This document shows positions 25,037-33,683 of a stretch of DNA of 47,217 nucleotides, piece by piece (position 1 is the stretch's first letter; each line of letters begins with the position of its first letter). The position numbers and the translations under genes were made by a program. Under the pieces are notes generated by a model. It was not told the DNA's origin. It made no database searches and worked only from the letters and a program-made list of their open reading frames with translations. Origin of the DNA: JAAXKN01 sp050258815 (GTDB taxonomy: Bacteria > Bacteroidota > Ignavibacteria > Ignavibacteriales > SURF-24); assembly GCA_050258815.1 (NCBI GenBank), contig JBLMZM010000259.1:1-47217 (forward strand). The letters run 5' to 3'.

Positions 25037-25888
25037 TCAAGGTTGAATAATGTTAAAGGCAATTAAACCCAGGATTATAATTCCCAGTGCTATTCTATAA
25101 AACACAAAAACAAATGTAGTATTTTTTCTCAAAAATTTTAACAGAAAATCGATGGCCAGATAGCCTGAGATAAAGGAGGCCAGAGTGGCGAGTGCCAGAT
25201 TCAGCGCCATTGATTTATCCAGATAGGGCAATGCTTCTTTTAATTCAAGCAATCCGCTCGCTAGTACAGCCGGGATGCTAAGAAGAAATGAAAATCTGGC
25301 AGCAGTCTCTCTTGTAAAACCAAGAAACAGGCCTGCTGTAATAGTGGTACCGGAGCGGGAGGATCCGGGAATAAGTGCCAGTGACTGAGCACAGCCCACT
25401 ATGAGAGCATCCAGCCAGCTGAGGGATTTGATATCTTTTCTGAAAGTACTTACTTTTTCTGCAATCGCCAGGAGTATACCGAGTATAATAAGACTCATGG
25501 AAATTACTATGAGATTCTTTGTAAAGGCGCCCTCAATATAATGTTTGAATCCCAAGCCTATGACAACAACCGGAATTGTGCCGATAATGATGAACCAGCC
25601 GAGCCTTGAATTCAGGCTCTGTTCTGAAAAACCTTTTCTCTTTGACAGGTTATCCCTGAGGAACTCTGTAACGATATGAACCAAATCATTCCTGAAATAT
25701 ACCAGTACGGCCAGCAGGGTTCCCAGCTGTATAACAGCCATAAATGCCGTCCATCTTTCCGGATACTGTTCAATCATAGAATTGACAAACAGCTTACCCG
25801 TAATTGTGAGGTGTGCCGTACTGCTGATAGGCAGAAATTCAGATAACCCTTGAATTATTCCAAAGAAAATTGCTTCAAAAACGTTCAC
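25037..25888 (-). CDS. uppP: Undecaprenyl-diphosphate phosphatase
   Basis: A 283-residue membrane enzyme that regenerates undecaprenyl phosphate, the lipid carrier for peptidoglycan and glycans. 'GIIQGLSEFLPISSTAHLTI' at residues ~11-30 and 'ALIPGSSRSGTTITAGLFLGFTRETAARFSFLLSIPA' at ~174-210 carry the catalytic Glu/Ser and the conserved PGxSRSG box. About eight membrane segments. It belongs to the run flippase-like protein, barrel, uppP and cyclophilin, all envelope genes on the same strand. Confidence 0.97.
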   Translation of the reverse strand: MNVFEAIFFGIIQGLSEFLPISSTAHLTITGKLFVNSMIEQYPERWTAFMAVIQLGTLLAVLVYFRNDLVHIVTEFLRDNLSKRKGFSEQSLNSRLGWFIIIGTIPVVVIGLGFKHYIEGAFTKNLIVISMSLIILGILLAIAEKVSTFRKDIKSLSWLDALIVGCAQSLALIPGSSRSGTTITAGLFLGFTRETAARFSFLLSIPAVLASGLLELKEALPYLDKSMALNLALATLASFISGYLAIDFLLKFLRKNTTFVFVFYRIALGIIILGLIAFNIIQP

Positions 25889-25896
25889 TTTCCCTC

Positions 25897-26550
25897 CTAA
25901 AAGAAATATGAAAGGCCAAGTCTGACCCCGACTGAAAAGGAATTAAAATTTACTTTTTCTTTTCCAATGTTATTATAAGATAAAACCGACGTACTGCTTT
26001 TGGGCTCACCCGTAAAATCCAGCCTCATCAATGCCTGGATATTGGCATAAAGGTTACCACCAAGTGTCGTATTGCCATCTGCCTTTACAAGAAAACCGAC
26101 CCCTGAGGTGGTATAGTTTACTGCACTGGAATAGTTTGCCAGAGTTTCGTCAAGTGAGACGTAACGGTAACCGCCGCCGCCGCCAAATTTGAATTTATAT
26201 CCGTTGCCGTTTATCACATAATAGGCCAGAACTGAGGGCAAATGGATGGTATATGCCATGTCATATTTGCCTACTTTGTTGTTAATTGTATTGTAGGAGC
26301 CAATGATAACAGCATATTCCAGCCCGAACTGTAAATGCTCCTTGTACTGGTGGCCTGCTTCGGCATAAAATTCAACATTTGTTGTAAATGATGGACGCTG
26401 GTCCTCTGAGGTAGCAAAACTGGCATTGATATAGTCATTTAGTGCGGGTGTTGAAGACAGACTTATTCCCATTCCGGCACTCAGATCCAGGACCTGTGCA
26501 TTAAGCCTTAATGCAGATACTAAAAACAGGAGTAAAAATGTTTTTTTCAT
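25897..26550 (-). CDS. Small outer-membrane beta-barrel protein
   Basis: A 217-residue protein with a signal peptide (MKKTFLLLFLVSALRLNAQ, cleavage near 19). The mature part alternates polar and aromatic residues in strand-sized stretches and ends in 'GVRLGLSYFF', whose terminal Phe is the usual barrel insertion signal. I expect an eight- to ten-stranded barrel of the OmpA/OmpW type, substrate unknown. Its ATG overlaps the preceding flippase stop by 4 nt (ATGA). Confidence 0.8.
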   Translation of the reverse strand: MKKTFLLLFLVSALRLNAQVLDLSAGMGISLSSTPALNDYINASFATSEDQRPSFTTNVEFYAEAGHQYKEHLQFGLEYAVIIGSYNTINNKVGKYDMAYTIHLPSVLAYYVINGNGYKFKFGGGGGYRYVSLDETLANYSSAVNYTTSGVGFLVKADGNTTLGGNLYANIQALMRLDFTGEPKSSTSVLSYNNIGKEKVNFNSFSVGVRLGLSYFF

Positions 26551-27620
26551 AGTCTGTTCAGATTAGTTTCGAGAAAGTTAATTAACCCCTCTTTATTACC
26601 TGTGCGCCTTGCATATTTATGGTTTAAATAGAAGAAAAAGAAAAGCGCCGCCACTATAAATAAAATAGTTGATACCGCATGAGTCAGTACGGCATATGCC
26701 AGGCTTAGTTCACTGTTAAAGCCAAACAATACGACCAGAGCCGTCTGGGTTATGACATGATAAGAACCGGTGCCTCCGGGAGTCGGTATAATCACACCCA
26801 GGGAACTGATGCTCATCAGTACCCATGCCATTGTAAAACCGACGGACTGAATATTCTGCATCCCCAGCGTAAGAAAACCCAGATAGGAGTTCAGCGCATA
26901 TAATAAGATAATCATAACCGTCAATATAAAAGTAAATATAATATTCCTTGCTCCCTTTAAGCTGGAGAATCCATCGATAAGCAGGTTAAATATTTGCGCA
27001 AGTTTAAGGGCAAACTTTTCGGATATCCGGCCTACAAGGATAAGAATAAACCTGTAAAATTTCTGCTTAAACCTGATAATAAGAAACAAAAACAGTATTA
27101 CTCCACCCATAAAAATAGATGCAATGTACAGTGTGGATTTCAGCCATGGGAAACTGGCATACAGGTTTCCATCATATATAAATACGCTTATCAGAAGCGC
27201 GGCAATGAAAGCCATGACATCGATAACTCTTTCCACTATCACAGTGCCAAGCATTGAGGTACCCGATAAATCCTCCCATTTTCCCAGCAGTACGGCTCTG
27301 GAAACTTCACCCAGACGCGGAATGACACAGTTCACACCATACCCAATCATCAGTGAACCGTACAGATTAATGACCGAAGTATCGGATTTTACGGAATTCA
27401 GTATTACCTTCCAGCGCACAGCCCTTAAAAAGTGGGACACTGCAAGGCTTACTACCAGCACAAGCACCCACAGCCACGAGGCCTTTCCGACCAGCGAGAT
27501 AACATCTCTGAAGCGGATTCCATAAAATGCTATATAGAGAAATATGGCAGTAAGTAAGAAGGAAAACGCAATTCCGGCAAATTGTTTGAATTTGTTCGAA
27601 TGTTGTTTATCTGAGGTCAA
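26547..27620 (-). CDS. Lysylphosphatidylglycerol synthetase/flippase-like membrane protein (UPF0104)
   Basis: About 357 residues with eight or more membrane segments of the LPG_synthase_TM family, for example 'FLRAVRWKVILNSV', 'GYGVNCVIPRLGEVSRAVLLGKWEDLSGTS', 'IIPTPGGTGSYHVITQTALVV'. Members flip or transfer lipids and include the N-terminal domain of MprF and AglD; no catalytic C-terminal domain is present. The start is uncertain: the reading frame opens with TTG codons at 27647 and 27620; I prefer the latter because AAGGAAG lies about 11 nt before it. Either way it overlaps the end of lolA. Substrate unknown. Confidence 0.82.
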   Translation of the reverse strand: MTSDKQHSNKFKQFAGIAFSFLLTAIFLYIAFYGIRFRDVISLVGKASWLWVLVLVVSLAVSHFLRAVRWKVILNSVKSDTSVINLYGSLMIGYGVNCVIPRLGEVSRAVLLGKWEDLSGTSMLGTVIVERVIDVMAFIAALLISVFIYDGNLYASFPWLKSTLYIASIFMGGVILFLFLIIRFKQKFYRFILILVGRISEKFALKLAQIFNLLIDGFSSLKGARNIIFTFILTVMIILLYALNSYLGFLTLGMQNIQSVGFTMAWVLMSISSLGVIIPTPGGTGSYHVITQTALVVLFGFNSELSLAYAVLTHAVSTILFIVAALFFFFYLNHKYARRTGNKEGLINFLETNLNRL

Positions 27621-28236
27621 TAACTTCACTTCCTTTTGGCGGTTCAAAACTGAATTTACTGCCGGACAGCTCCGGGTTAATTTTAATGTTTAAAAGTTCA
27701 AATATGTGCTGGGTTCCGGCATTATCGGTTATTTCAACCTGCCTTATTATGCTGTTATCGTCTGACCAGACTTTTATAGACTTGAAGCCCTGTCCCCCCT
27801 TGGAATTCAGGCGGATCACGTTGTACTTATTTCCGCTGATGACCTCTTTCGGCAGGGTTTCAACAGTACTCTTTGCGGGATAATCTATCAGAATTGTTCT
27901 TAGTGAAAAAGCCGAGGCATCGTGGCTGTTAAGATCGTTAATAATCACCTTTTTAGTATTCTTATTGAAATTCCAAACCGTACTACCATCGGATATGATT
28001 TCTGAATTTCTGAATTCAATGCGGTACCTGTTTTCTTTCTGATAGTAGAATTTGCCTTTCAGGGATAATGACTTATCCTTTAACGACAGCCTGCTTGTCT
28101 GTACAAAATCAGCGCTAAGTGTGTTTATCGAATAAAATTTATTCTGAAGGTCCTTTAAGGCAGTGCTGTTTTGCGCATTTACTGCAACTGTAAGGGCAAT
28201 GATAATCAGGCCGGCAGTTACTGATAATAATTTCAT
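27607..28236 (-). CDS. lolA: Outer-membrane lipoprotein carrier LolA
   Basis: A 209-residue periplasmic chaperone that carries lipoproteins from the inner to the outer membrane. It has a signal peptide ending VNAQ near residue 21 and the LolA fold pattern: 'LKDLQNKFYSINTLSADFVQTSRLSLKDKSLSLKGKFYYQKENRYRIEF', then 'DGSTVWNFNKNTKKVIINDL'. Normal length. It follows ftsK by 9 nt, the common ftsK-lolA arrangement. Confidence 0.92.
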   Translation of the reverse strand: MKLLSVTAGLIIIALTVAVNAQNSTALKDLQNKFYSINTLSADFVQTSRLSLKDKSLSLKGKFYYQKENRYRIEFRNSEIISDGSTVWNFNKNTKKVIINDLNSHDASAFSLRTILIDYPAKSTVETLPKEVISGNKYNVIRLNSKGGQGFKSIKVWSDDNSIIRQVEITDNAGTQHIFELLNIKINPELSGSKFSFEPPKGSEVIDLR

Positions 28237-28245
28237 CTGATTCCT

Positions 28246-30717
28246 TTATAATGCTCTTAGGATTGTTTCTAACTGTTCATCGTCTTCTATCAGAACGGCC
28301 CTGACCTTACTACCGTCAGCACCGCCTACTATTCCTGCTTCTTCAAGCTGATCAACGATCCTGGCCGCGCGCGAATATCCAAGCTTCAGCCTTCTTTGCA
28401 GCAGGGATACCGAACCCTGCTGATGGCGGACTATAACTCTGGCGGCTTCCTCAAACATAGGATCCTTGTCAGCCAGAAATTCACCCTGCGATTCCTTCTT
28501 CTTATCGTACAGGGAAGGCAGGAAGTATCTCTTTGAATACCCTTCCTGGGAATATATGAAATTGGTGACCTTTTCGACTTCTTCGGTGGAAATAAAGGCG
28601 TTCTGTATTCTTATGGGCTTAGGAGTACCGCTTGGTAAAAACAGCATGTCTCCCCTGCCAAGCAGCTGTTCAGCTCCGTTCATGTCCAGAATTGTGCGCG
28701 AATCTATTTTTGTAGCCACCTGATATGCCGTACGGGCGCTGAAGTTAGCCTTAATAACACCTGTTATAACGTTTACAGAAGGCCTCTGCGTTGCAAGCAC
28801 AAGATGAATACCAACAGCTCTTGCCAGCTGGGCCAGACGCGCAATGGGTTCTTCCACCTCTTTGCTCGCTGTAATCATAAGATCGGCTAATTCATCTATT
28901 ATAACTACTATATAAGGCATCTTGTGGTGCTGCATATCCTCAGTATCCTTTGGCTTGCGCTTCGGATCTGATACTTTGGCATTGTAATCAACTATATTCC
29001 TGACACCCGCCTTAGCAAGCTTATTATACCTCTTTTCCATTTCATATTCAACTGATTTCAATACGAGCACGGCATTTTGCGGATTTGTAATAATCTCTTC
29101 CTCCAGATCAGGAGAAACTGCCAGGTAATGTTTATTCAGCTTCTGATAGAAGGATAATTCAATTTTCTTAGGATCCACAATTACAAACTTTACATCAGAG
29201 GGATCCTTGGAATATAAAAGACTAGTAATAATCATGTTAATGCCGACGCTCTTACCCGAACCGGTTGAACCGGCTATAAGCATGTGCGGCATTTTGGCAA
29301 GATCGGTAATGTAAATATCTCCGGCAATCGTCTTACCGAGGGCCAGAGGTAATTCGGCCTTGGGTTCATTTATTTTACCCAGCACCGAACGGGCATTGAC
29401 CAGTGCGGCCTCGGCGTTAGGTATTTCAACACCTATTGCACTTTTACCAGGTATTGGAGCAATAATTCTTATGCCTCTGGCAGCCAGTGCCAGGGCTATG
29501 TCGTGTTCAAGGCTTACTATTCTGCTGATCTTTACTCCTGGAGATGGAACAATCTCATAGAGAGTAACAACGGGACCAGGGGTAACCGTGATGTCTTCTA
29601 TTTTGATATCAAACAGAGCAAGTTTTTCCTTCAGCAGTTCCGCATTCCTCTTTAATTCCTCTTCGGCAACCTTATAACTTTCCTCAGGTGCGGCATCCAA
29701 AAGTGAAAGCGGAGGCCTGTTGAAACTTATGATTTCTTCCCACTGGTTAGGCAGCTTGGCTTCCTCTTCCTTGTCAATCACTACCTCATCCGGATCATTC
29801 TTCTTCTTTTCTTCCTTTTTCAGGTCATCTTTCTTATGTTCAGCAGCTGTTTTTTCTGCAGACGTCTTTCCGGTGAAGTTATCTTCCTCGGGTACAGATT
29901 CATTTGTCCGGATAATCTTAATTTTTGTTTCTTCGATTTCGGCGGGTTCAGCAAACAATTCGTCAATTTCAGATTTGGCTTTTGTTTTCTTAACTTTCTC
30001 TTCCTTCAGGTTTCTGATCTTGGACAGATTATCAGTACTTTTATCCTGCTTTGGTTCTTTCTGAAGGTTATCTTTGGCTTTGTCCAGCAGTGCTTCCGAC
30101 TGCTCAAACAGGCTCTTTAAAAATTCAAAGATTCTCTCCAGTTTGATGTCAAAAGCAATCATCAGGGTTACCAGAATGAGAGTGGCAATAAATATCAGAC
30201 TGCCCAGTCCTCCAAGCAGCTTGCCTAGAGAAATACCAAGAAATCCCCCTGCATTGCCCGAAAGCTCGTTAACGTCGTGGAAAATATTAAGTTTATATCG
30301 CAGAACCCCGAAGAATGCGGCCACAAGGGCGCCGGAAGCAAGCAGAAAATTTGAAAGGTTTAAGGCCAGCCTGTAATTCTTGTTTACTACAATACTGTAG
30401 CCCCAGATGAAAAGAATCACCGGGAATATGATGGAATTAATGCCGAATATTGAATTGACCAGAAAGTAAGCCACATAAGCTCCAACCAATCCAACAAGAT
30501 TGTGCGTACTTTCTGATCTTTCCCCAACAACATCTGAGAGGCGGTTAGTCAGAAACGCCTCATCACTCCTGGAATAAGAAAGGATGCTTAAAAGCACAAG
30601 CAGAGAAAAAACTACTAAAAAGATCCCCAGGACCTTTTGCTTTTTTTCAATCGAAAAAACAAAATACTTGTCTCCCTTCGATTCAGGAGTATTATTGACC
30701 TTTTTTTTTACTGCCAT
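28246..30717 (-). CDS. ftsK: DNA translocase FtsK/SpoIIIE
   Basis: An 823-residue DNA pump that clears chromosome ends through the division septum. Four membrane segments lie in residues ~25-190, followed by a charged Lys/Glu-rich linker (~200-315). The motor has Walker A IAGSTGSGKSVGINM near 487 and 'VIIDELADLMITASKEVEEPIARLAQLARAVGIHLVLATQRPS' with Walker B. The C-terminal gamma winged helix (~760-823) shows 'VSLLQRRLKLGYSRAARIVDQLEEAGIVG', which reads orientation sequences. Domain order is complete. Confidence 0.97.
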   Translation of the reverse strand: MAVKKKVNNTPESKGDKYFVFSIEKKQKVLGIFLVVFSLLVLLSILSYSRSDEAFLTNRLSDVVGERSESTHNLVGLVGAYVAYFLVNSIFGINSIIFPVILFIWGYSIVVNKNYRLALNLSNFLLASGALVAAFFGVLRYKLNIFHDVNELSGNAGGFLGISLGKLLGGLGSLIFIATLILVTLMIAFDIKLERIFEFLKSLFEQSEALLDKAKDNLQKEPKQDKSTDNLSKIRNLKEEKVKKTKAKSEIDELFAEPAEIEETKIKIIRTNESVPEEDNFTGKTSAEKTAAEHKKDDLKKEEKKKNDPDEVVIDKEEEAKLPNQWEEIISFNRPPLSLLDAAPEESYKVAEEELKRNAELLKEKLALFDIKIEDITVTPGPVVTLYEIVPSPGVKISRIVSLEHDIALALAARGIRIIAPIPGKSAIGVEIPNAEAALVNARSVLGKINEPKAELPLALGKTIAGDIYITDLAKMPHMLIAGSTGSGKSVGINMIITSLLYSKDPSDVKFVIVDPKKIELSFYQKLNKHYLAVSPDLEEEIITNPQNAVLVLKSVEYEMEKRYNKLAKAGVRNIVDYNAKVSDPKRKPKDTEDMQHHKMPYIVVIIDELADLMITASKEVEEPIARLAQLARAVGIHLVLATQRPSVNVITGVIKANFSARTAYQVATKIDSRTILDMNGAEQLLGRGDMLFLPSGTPKPIRIQNAFISTEEVEKVTNFIYSQEGYSKRYFLPSLYDKKKESQGEFLADKDPMFEEAARVIVRHQQGSVSLLQRRLKLGYSRAARIVDQLEEAGIVGGADGSKVRAVLIEDDEQLETILRAL

Positions 30718-30730
30718 TACCTAAATTTCT

Positions 30731-31483
30731 CTACTGTCCTTGAACTTCATTTTTATGGGGCAAATTGAGAGTTTTTATAGTGCCTCCGGAATAGAAAGGA
30801 ATAATCTCCATAGCTCCTATTTTTGCGCAATAATTGATATCCTGCTCAAATCCATTCTCGATGAGCAGTTTACCATGCTCGCACTCGGACAAAATCTTTG
30901 GAATGCTTTTTCCGTATGACTTGCTCAGCACAACACTGGCCTTGGCCGAATCCGTAAGATCCGCATCCTCTTTCAGTTTCAGTATCTCACCGATTAGCTT
31001 GCCGGCACAAATTGAATCCTCAATGCAAAAGCTTCCCGATCTTCCGGCACACAGGATTTCCACGTCTTTATTAAGACTTACGAGCTGCTCAGCAATACTG
31101 TGTAAGTTGAGAAAAGAGCATATATAGAGATTTTCTGAGAACTTTGCCTTTACGATGGCTTTTGAGCCGTTAGTCGTAAACAGTATTATGGATTTCCCTG
31201 CAACAATCTCCCGTGAATATTCGAACGGGGAATTTCCCAGCTGAAAGCCTTCGATTTTTTTTGTATTCCTCTCACCCCCGAGTAAAGTCTGCCCGCCGAA
31301 GGCGTTACCGGAGACTTTCATGGCAAATTCCACCGAGTTGACCGGAATTACCTCTTTGGCACCATTACTTAAAGCAGTAATAATCGTTGTCGTAGCTCTC
31401 AAAACATCAATAACAACGGAAGTTTTTCCGGAAAAATACAATTCGTCGGTCTGTGAGGGAGAAAAATGTACGTTTAGTTTCAT
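30731..31483 (-). CDS. comB: 2-phosphosulfolactate phosphatase
   Basis: A 250-residue enzyme of the ComB family, which removes phosphate from 2-phospho-3-sulfolactate. 'VVIDVLRATTTIITALSNGAKEVIPV' near residue 25-50, 'GERNTKKIEGFQLGNSPFEY', 'LFTTNGSKAI' and 'CAGRSGSFCIEDSICAG' are diagnostic. ComB serves coenzyme M synthesis in archaea and sulfolactate formation in some bacteria. No phosphosulfolactate synthase (ComA) is in the window. It lies 13 nt before ftsK and 165 nt after gcvT. The physiological substrate here is uncertain. Confidence 0.9.
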   Translation of the reverse strand: MKLNVHFSPSQTDELYFSGKTSVVIDVLRATTTIITALSNGAKEVIPVNSVEFAMKVSGNAFGGQTLLGGERNTKKIEGFQLGNSPFEYSREIVAGKSIILFTTNGSKAIVKAKFSENLYICSFLNLHSIAEQLVSLNKDVEILCAGRSGSFCIEDSICAGKLIGEILKLKEDADLTDSAKASVVLSKSYGKSIPKILSECEHGKLLIENGFEQDINYCAKIGAMEIIPFYSGGTIKTLNLPHKNEVQGQ

Positions 31484-31648
31484 AATCTTAGTTTTTCAAT
31501 AATCTTTTTTCAATGCTTAACTACCAGATCTTAGCGTCAATAATAGTTCAACTCTAAGCAGCAGGAGCAGCACTTAAAAAGTCTGCCCTGCCTTAAATTT
31601 AAATAATAATTCATCATCCGGGAAATGAAATTCCCCTACTTTTAATGC

Positions 31649-32731
31649 TTATTTCTGCACAAACGGTAATTTCACGACCTTTGCAGGGATTTCTTTTCCC
31701 CTGATAAGGAAGTTTATCTGTGCACCTTCCTGCACATATTGTGAATCCACGTACCCCATGGCAATTGCCTTTTCAAGAACGGGACTTACGGTTCCGCTGG
31801 TAACATTTCCAACCTTTTTACCTTCAACTGTCAGTTCATATCCCTGTCTTGGGAAAGCCTTTTCATCCGAAACCAATGGAACCAGTTTACGCTTCAGTCC
31901 TTCGGATTTCACCCTGAGCAGAACATCTTTGGCAATAAAATCGCCCTTATTCAGCTTGGTTATCCATCCCAGACCGGCCTCCAGAGGATTTGTCGTCTGA
32001 TCTATGTCATGCCCATAGAGGCAGAATCCCATTTCAAGTCTCAGTGAATCCCTGGCACCCAGGCCAACCGGCTGAATACCAAACTCTTTGCCGGCTTCGA
32101 ATAATTTATTCCAGACTTCAACTGCCACGCCTTCATCACCCTTAAAATACAATTCATACCCTAACTCACCTGTATAACCCGTGCGTGACACTATCATGTT
32201 AACACCGGCACATTCAGCCTGGAAGAAATGATAATATTCAAGGTCCAGTTTTTTGTTGCAAATCTTCTGAATAACTTCGTTAGATTTTGGCCCCTGTACT
32301 GCAAGGAGTGTAAACTCATCACTTTCATCTGCTATTTCTACGTCAAACTTGTTGTTTTCTTTCATCCAGTTGAAATCCTTGTCCTTGTTCGAGGCATTAA
32401 CTACAAGCATGAACTCCTTATCCGAGAGCTTATAGACAAGCAAATCGTCAACAATTCCGCCATCAGGGTAACACATTGCAGAATACTGAACCCTGCCGTT
32501 AATCAGTTTTGAGGCATCATTTACGGTGATATACTGTACAAAATCCAGGGCTCTTTCGCCCCTGATGAATACTTCGCCCATGTGTGATACGTCGAAAACA
32601 CCCACTGAGTTTCGTACTGCCTTGTGTTCGGCAATGATGGAGGTGTATTGAACCGGCATCATATAACCTGCAAAGTCAATCAACTTGGCGCCCAGTTTTT
32701 CGTGGACATTGAATAAGTTAGTCTTTTTCAT
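31649..32731 (-). CDS. gcvT: Glycine cleavage system T protein (aminomethyltransferase)
   Basis: From ATG 32731 the protein has 360 residues, the usual GcvT length; the frame back to 32764 would overlap tal. GAAGGAAAT precedes the chosen ATG. It moves the methylene group from the H-protein arm to tetrahydrofolate, releasing ammonia. 'DFAGYMMPVQYTSIIAEHKAVRNSVGVFDVSHMGEV' at the start and 'GYTGELGYELY' are hallmarks. The gcvH and gcvP genes are not in the window. It starts 11 nt after tal and is presumably driven from the tal promoter. Confidence 0.96.
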   Translation of the reverse strand: MKKTNLFNVHEKLGAKLIDFAGYMMPVQYTSIIAEHKAVRNSVGVFDVSHMGEVFIRGERALDFVQYITVNDASKLINGRVQYSAMCYPDGGIVDDLLVYKLSDKEFMLVVNASNKDKDFNWMKENNKFDVEIADESDEFTLLAVQGPKSNEVIQKICNKKLDLEYYHFFQAECAGVNMIVSRTGYTGELGYELYFKGDEGVAVEVWNKLFEAGKEFGIQPVGLGARDSLRLEMGFCLYGHDIDQTTNPLEAGLGWITKLNKGDFIAKDVLLRVKSEGLKRKLVPLVSDEKAFPRQGYELTVEGKKVGNVTSGTVSPVLEKAIAMGYVDSQYVQEGAQINFLIRGKEIPAKVVKLPFVQK

Positions 32732-32742
32732 ATTTCCTTCAG

Positions 32743-33387
32743 TTATTGATTTAACTTTTTCCAATCTTTTAAGAAATTCTCTAAACCGCTGTCGGTCAGA
32801 GGATGGTTAAAAAGCTTATCTATTACATTAAAGGGCATAGTAGCCACATCAGCTCCCATCATTGCCGCTTCCACAAGGTGAAGGGGATGGCGAATACTGG
32901 CTACCAGGACTTCTGTATTAAATCCGTAGTTTCTATAGATCTGCACTATCTGGGCTATAAGGTCCATTCCGTTGTGGCTGATATCATCAAGTCTGCCTAC
33001 AAAAGGACTGATGTAAGTTGCGCCTGCTTTGGCTGCCAGAAGAGCCTGGGAAGCTGAAAAACAGAGTGTAACGTTAGTATTTATGCCTTCTTCACTTAAA
33101 GTCTTGACCGCCTTTAAGCCCTCCTTGATCAGTGGCACTTTAACGACAATATTACGGTGTATGCCGGAAAGCTCCCTGCCTTCTTTAACAATTCCCTCAT
33201 AATCTGTTGAAATAACCTCGGCACTGACAGGACCATCAACAATTTCAAGAATTTCGTCTAATAGTTTTCTGAAGTCTTTTCCTTCCCTGGCGACCAGGGA
33301 CGGGTTTGTAGTTACACCATCCAGTATGCCTAATGCGGCAGCCTCTTTGATTTCTGATATACTGGCGGTATCTATGAAAAATTTCAT
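32743..33387 (-). CDS. tal: Transaldolase (small, TalC/FSA type)
   Basis: A 214-residue class I aldolase of the short transaldolase family in the pentose phosphate pathway. 'MKFFIDTASISEIKEAAALGILDGVTTNPSLVAREG' opens the barrel, and the Schiff-base lysine is in NIVVKVPLIKEGLKAV (Lys near 84). The alternative activity is fructose-6-phosphate aldolase, which this sequence does not decide. The ribosome site GAGGAG lies 9 nt before the ATG. It has its own promoter (33449-33477) and carries the leader block shared with rimP. Confidence 0.94.
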   Translation of the reverse strand: MKFFIDTASISEIKEAAALGILDGVTTNPSLVAREGKDFRKLLDEILEIVDGPVSAEVISTDYEGIVKEGRELSGIHRNIVVKVPLIKEGLKAVKTLSEEGINTNVTLCFSASQALLAAKAGATYISPFVGRLDDISHNGMDLIAQIVQIYRNYGFNTEVLVASIRHPLHLVEAAMMGADVATMPFNVIDKLFNHPLTDSGLENFLKDWKKLNQ

Positions 33388-33448
33388 TTCGCAACTCCTC
33401 GTATTTACATTCTGCGTTCAATCGCCCTGGTGAGGCGGCAACTGATTT

Positions 33449-33477
33449 ATTATAAATGGATTACTAAGGGACAAAAT
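33449..33477 (-). promoter_or_regulatory. Promoter of tal-gcvT
   Basis: A perfect TATAAT stands at 33449-33454 on the minus strand. The matching -35 is a poor ATTTTG/TTTTGT at 33471-33477 with 16-17 nt spacing. Transcription would start next to the conserved CAG and the leader hairpin, about 60 nt before tal. Confidence 0.55.
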
Positions 33478-33546
33478 TACGAAATTATTTTGAAATAAGT
33501 AAATAAAGGCGTTCTAAGCGAGCAACTTTCTGGTGCAGAAACAGGG

Positions 33547-33608
33547 TAAAAATAAAAAACGTGAAAAATTGAGAGCATTTCATAAGGCTCCGCTAACTTT
33601 TCACGTTT
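33547..33608 (-). terminator. Terminator of the dusB-rng operon
   Basis: AAACGTGAAAA (33557-33567) and TTTTCACGTTT (33598-33608) form a perfect 11-bp stem. The 30-nt loop holds a second short stem (GAGC/GCTC), so the RNA is branched. A T-rich run (TTTATTTTTA) follows on the minus strand. It starts 75 nt past the rng stop. Confidence 0.75.
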
Positions 33609-33683
33609 ACTAAATTTTTATGTTGGACAAACCATCCCTGCTTTTTTCAGATATCCGGCCTTGAGGCTCCTGATTCTTCAGGC

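Larger units (their letters stand above)
33388..33683 (-). other. tal leader plus rng 3' end
   Basis: This 296-nt gap holds, from right to left on the minus strand, the rng terminator, an AT-rich spacer, the tal promoter and the tal leader. The leader begins with a short hairpin, transcript CGCCT-CACCA-GGGCG, and contains the AATCGCCCT-N13-CTGATTTATTA block (33420-33452, plus-strand reading). I see no gene in it. Confidence 0.6.

Noticed and set aside
32732..32742. Glycine riboswitch before gcvT
   Set aside because: Only 11 nt separate gcvT from tal, so there is no room. The tal leader itself does not show the tandem glycine aptamer pattern.
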